From the NCBI RefSeq assembly GCF_029675105.1, contig NZ_JAQQFV010000004.1, forward strand, positions 496,001 through 560,000: a DNA stretch of 64,000 nt, read 5' to 3'. Source of the stretch: Nocardia anocheti (GTDB taxonomy: Bacteria; Actinomycetota; Actinomycetes; Mycobacteriales; Mycobacteriaceae). The notes below the pieces were generated by a model. That model was not told where the DNA came from. It ran no database searches and saw only the letters and a list, made by a program, of their open reading frames with translations. Shown here in pieces: positions 63,143 through 64,000 of this stretch (the first letter of the stretch is position 1; the number at the start of each line of letters is the position of its first letter). The position numbers were made by a program, and so were the translations under genes.

Positions 63143-63163
63143 TAATATCCGGACACATGTCCG
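63143..63163 (+). promoter_or_regulatory. leaderless promoter plus operator over the start of TetR 2
   Basis: -10 TAATAT (63143-63148), then 8 nt to the ATG at 63157. The palindrome CGGACA-CA-TGTCCG (63150-63163) overlaps the start codon. Confidence 0.75.
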
Positions 63164-63750
63164 ACAACGCGCCGACCGGCATCGAAGCGACCCGGCGACG
63201 GCTGACCGAGAAGCAGGCCGACACCGTCGACCGGCTCACCGTCGCGGCGGTGCGCGTCCTGGCCAGGGCTGGCTACTCGGGCACCACCATCCGGCTGGTG
63301 GCCACCGAGGCCGGGGTCGGCACCGCCACCGCGTACACCTACTTCTCCTCCAAGGAACACCTCATCTCGGAGGTCTACTGGCGTCGCCTGGTAGCCCTGC
63401 CCACCCCGACGGACACCGCCGACGACCCGGCCACGCGCGTGGTCGCGGTCCTGCGCGAGGTGTCGATGCTGGTCGCCGACGAACCCGCGCTGGCGGGCGC
63501 GGTCAGCAGCGCGCTACTCGGCGACGACCCCGATGTGCGCCACCTGCGCCTGCGCATCGGCAAGGAGATCCGGCGCAGACTCGGCGACGCCCTCGGCGGC
63601 CCCGACCCCGAGCGCCTGGCCGCGCTCGAATTGCTGTACTCCGGCGCGCTGCTCCAGGGCGGCATGGGCCTGCTCTCCTATGCCCAGGTCGCCGACCTGC
63701 TCGCCGCGTGCGCGCGGCGATTGCTGACCGATCCGTCCAGCGAGCACTGA
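63157..63750 (+). CDS. TetR-family regulator 2 of the cyp51/aldehyde dehydrogenase locus
   Basis: A 197-aa TetR repressor, paralogous to the one at 58908-59492. HTH: VRVLARAGYSGTTIRLVATEAGVGTATAYTYFSSKEHLI. The ATG at 63157 is supported by a -10 box 8 nt upstream, giving a leaderless mRNA. Divergent from the aldehyde dehydrogenase operon and directly upstream of cyp51. Because the same palindrome lies at both TetR genes, the aldehyde dehydrogenase promoter and the cyp51 promoter, either regulator may bind all four. Confidence 0.92.
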   Translation: MSDNAPTGIEATRRRLTEKQADTVDRLTVAAVRVLARAGYSGTTIRLVATEAGVGTATAYTYFSSKEHLISEVYWRRLVALPTPTDTADDPATRVVAVLREVSMLVADEPALAGAVSSALLGDDPDVRHLRLRIGKEIRRRLGDALGGPDPERLAALELLYSGALLQGGMGLLSYAQVADLLAACARRLLTDPSSEH

Positions 63751-63785
63751 CCGCGCGAACCTTGTCGCGGACCCGGTAACCGTAG

Positions 63786-63824
63786 TACTGTCCAGACACA
63801 TGTCCATCACATATCTGGACAGTA
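63786..63824 (+). promoter_or_regulatory. cyp51 promoter with shared operator and flanking 11-bp inverted repeat
   Basis: -10 TACTGT (63786-63791) is followed directly by CCAGACACATGTCC (63792-63805). In addition TACTGTCCAGA (63786-63796) is repeated inverted as TCTGGACAGTA (63814-63824), so two overlapping palindromic elements cover the start of transcription. The cyp51 ATG is 20 bp further on. Confidence 0.75.
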
Positions 63825-63843
63825 TTCCGGGAAGGATCTCCCC

Positions 63844-64000
63844 ATGACGCTGGTCGAACCTCGGCGCGTGTCCGGCGGCGCGGACGAACACGGGCACCTC
63901 GGCGAATTCCGCACCGATCCGATCGCGCTCATGCGCCGAGTACGCGCGGAATGCGGCGATGTCGGCACCTTCGAGCTCGCCGGTCGCGACGTGGTGCTGC
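63844..64000 (+). CDS. cyp51: sterol 14-alpha-demethylase CYP51, N-terminal part only
   Basis: The first 52 codons of a cytochrome P450, cut by the window end. The visible text (RVSGGADEHGHLGEFRTDPI, later MRRVRAECGDVGTFELAGRDVVL) matches the N-terminus of mycobacterial CYP51 as I remember it, including the VSGGxDEHGHLxEFRTDPI block. CYP51 removes the 14-alpha methyl group of sterols; mycobacterial CYP51 has this activity although the native substrate is debated. A GGAAGGA ribosome binding site precedes the ATG. No heme-binding Cys is in view. Confidence 0.88.
   Translation, partial: MTLVEPRRVSGGADEHGHLGEFRTDPIALMRRVRAECGDVGTFELAGRDVVL

Overview
The window comes from a high-GC actinobacterium of the mycolic-acid group, most likely Nocardia or a close relative. 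The evidence is two MspA-type porins, a short-chain Z-prenyl diphosphate synthase of the Rv1086 type, an FusA2-type EF-G paralogue, a PrpR/PrpDBC methylcitrate locus, an F420-type PPOX protein and a cyp51 locus arranged as in mycobacteria. Several genes have a TANNNT -10 box 6-8 nt upstream of ATG/GTG, so leaderless transcripts look common. I saw no rRNA, tRNA, CRISPR array, insertion sequence or phage gene.

Layout. 0.1-12 kb: ordinary chromosomal genes (secreted phosphatase, fusA2, a DUF6301-like/kinase-like pair, one frameshifted gene, small oxidoreductase and membrane genes, a secreted proline-rich protein, uppS). 12-22 kb: a nitrate and molybdenum block made of an FNT-type nitrite/formate channel, a nitrate reductase fused to a CysJ-like flavoprotein, a divergent MoeA, the ModABC molybdate importer and a Mop/TOBE regulator. 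22.7-28.8 kb: a block that looks like sulfur or alkyl-sulfate metabolism (DUF389, GAP/Sap protein, SulP-STAS transporter, alkyl sulfatase, DUF6325, SHOCT), tied together by a repeated TCACCCG-N3-CGGGTGA operator. 28.8-33.6 kb: enoyl-CoA hydratase with its TetR, a lipase-like hydrolase, RidA, and an ABC-F ATPase whose leader looks like a translational attenuator. 33.6-43.2 kb: metF, pyc, prpC, prpB, prpD and divergent prpR. 43.2-52 kb: a phosphotransferase and the three-gene YqiJ-like/flotillin/giant-ATPase operon. 52-58.9 kb: acyltransferase, TerD, a two-component system, two MspA porins. 58.9-64 kb: the aldehyde dehydrogenase/SDR/dehydrogenase/CMD operon with two paralogous TetR genes and the start of cyp51, all linked by one shared operator placed directly after the -10 box.

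The strongest candidates for something not well described are: (1) the ABC-F leader, where a leaderless six-codon ORF contains the sequence complementary to the ABC-F Shine-Dalgarno; (2) the operator family of the cyp51 locus; (3) the TCACCCG operator regulon of the sulfur block, with no regulator gene nearby; and (4) the tightly coupled OB-fold membrane protein/flotillin/1672-aa ATPase operon. Identifications come from reading motifs and remembered family features, not from database searches.
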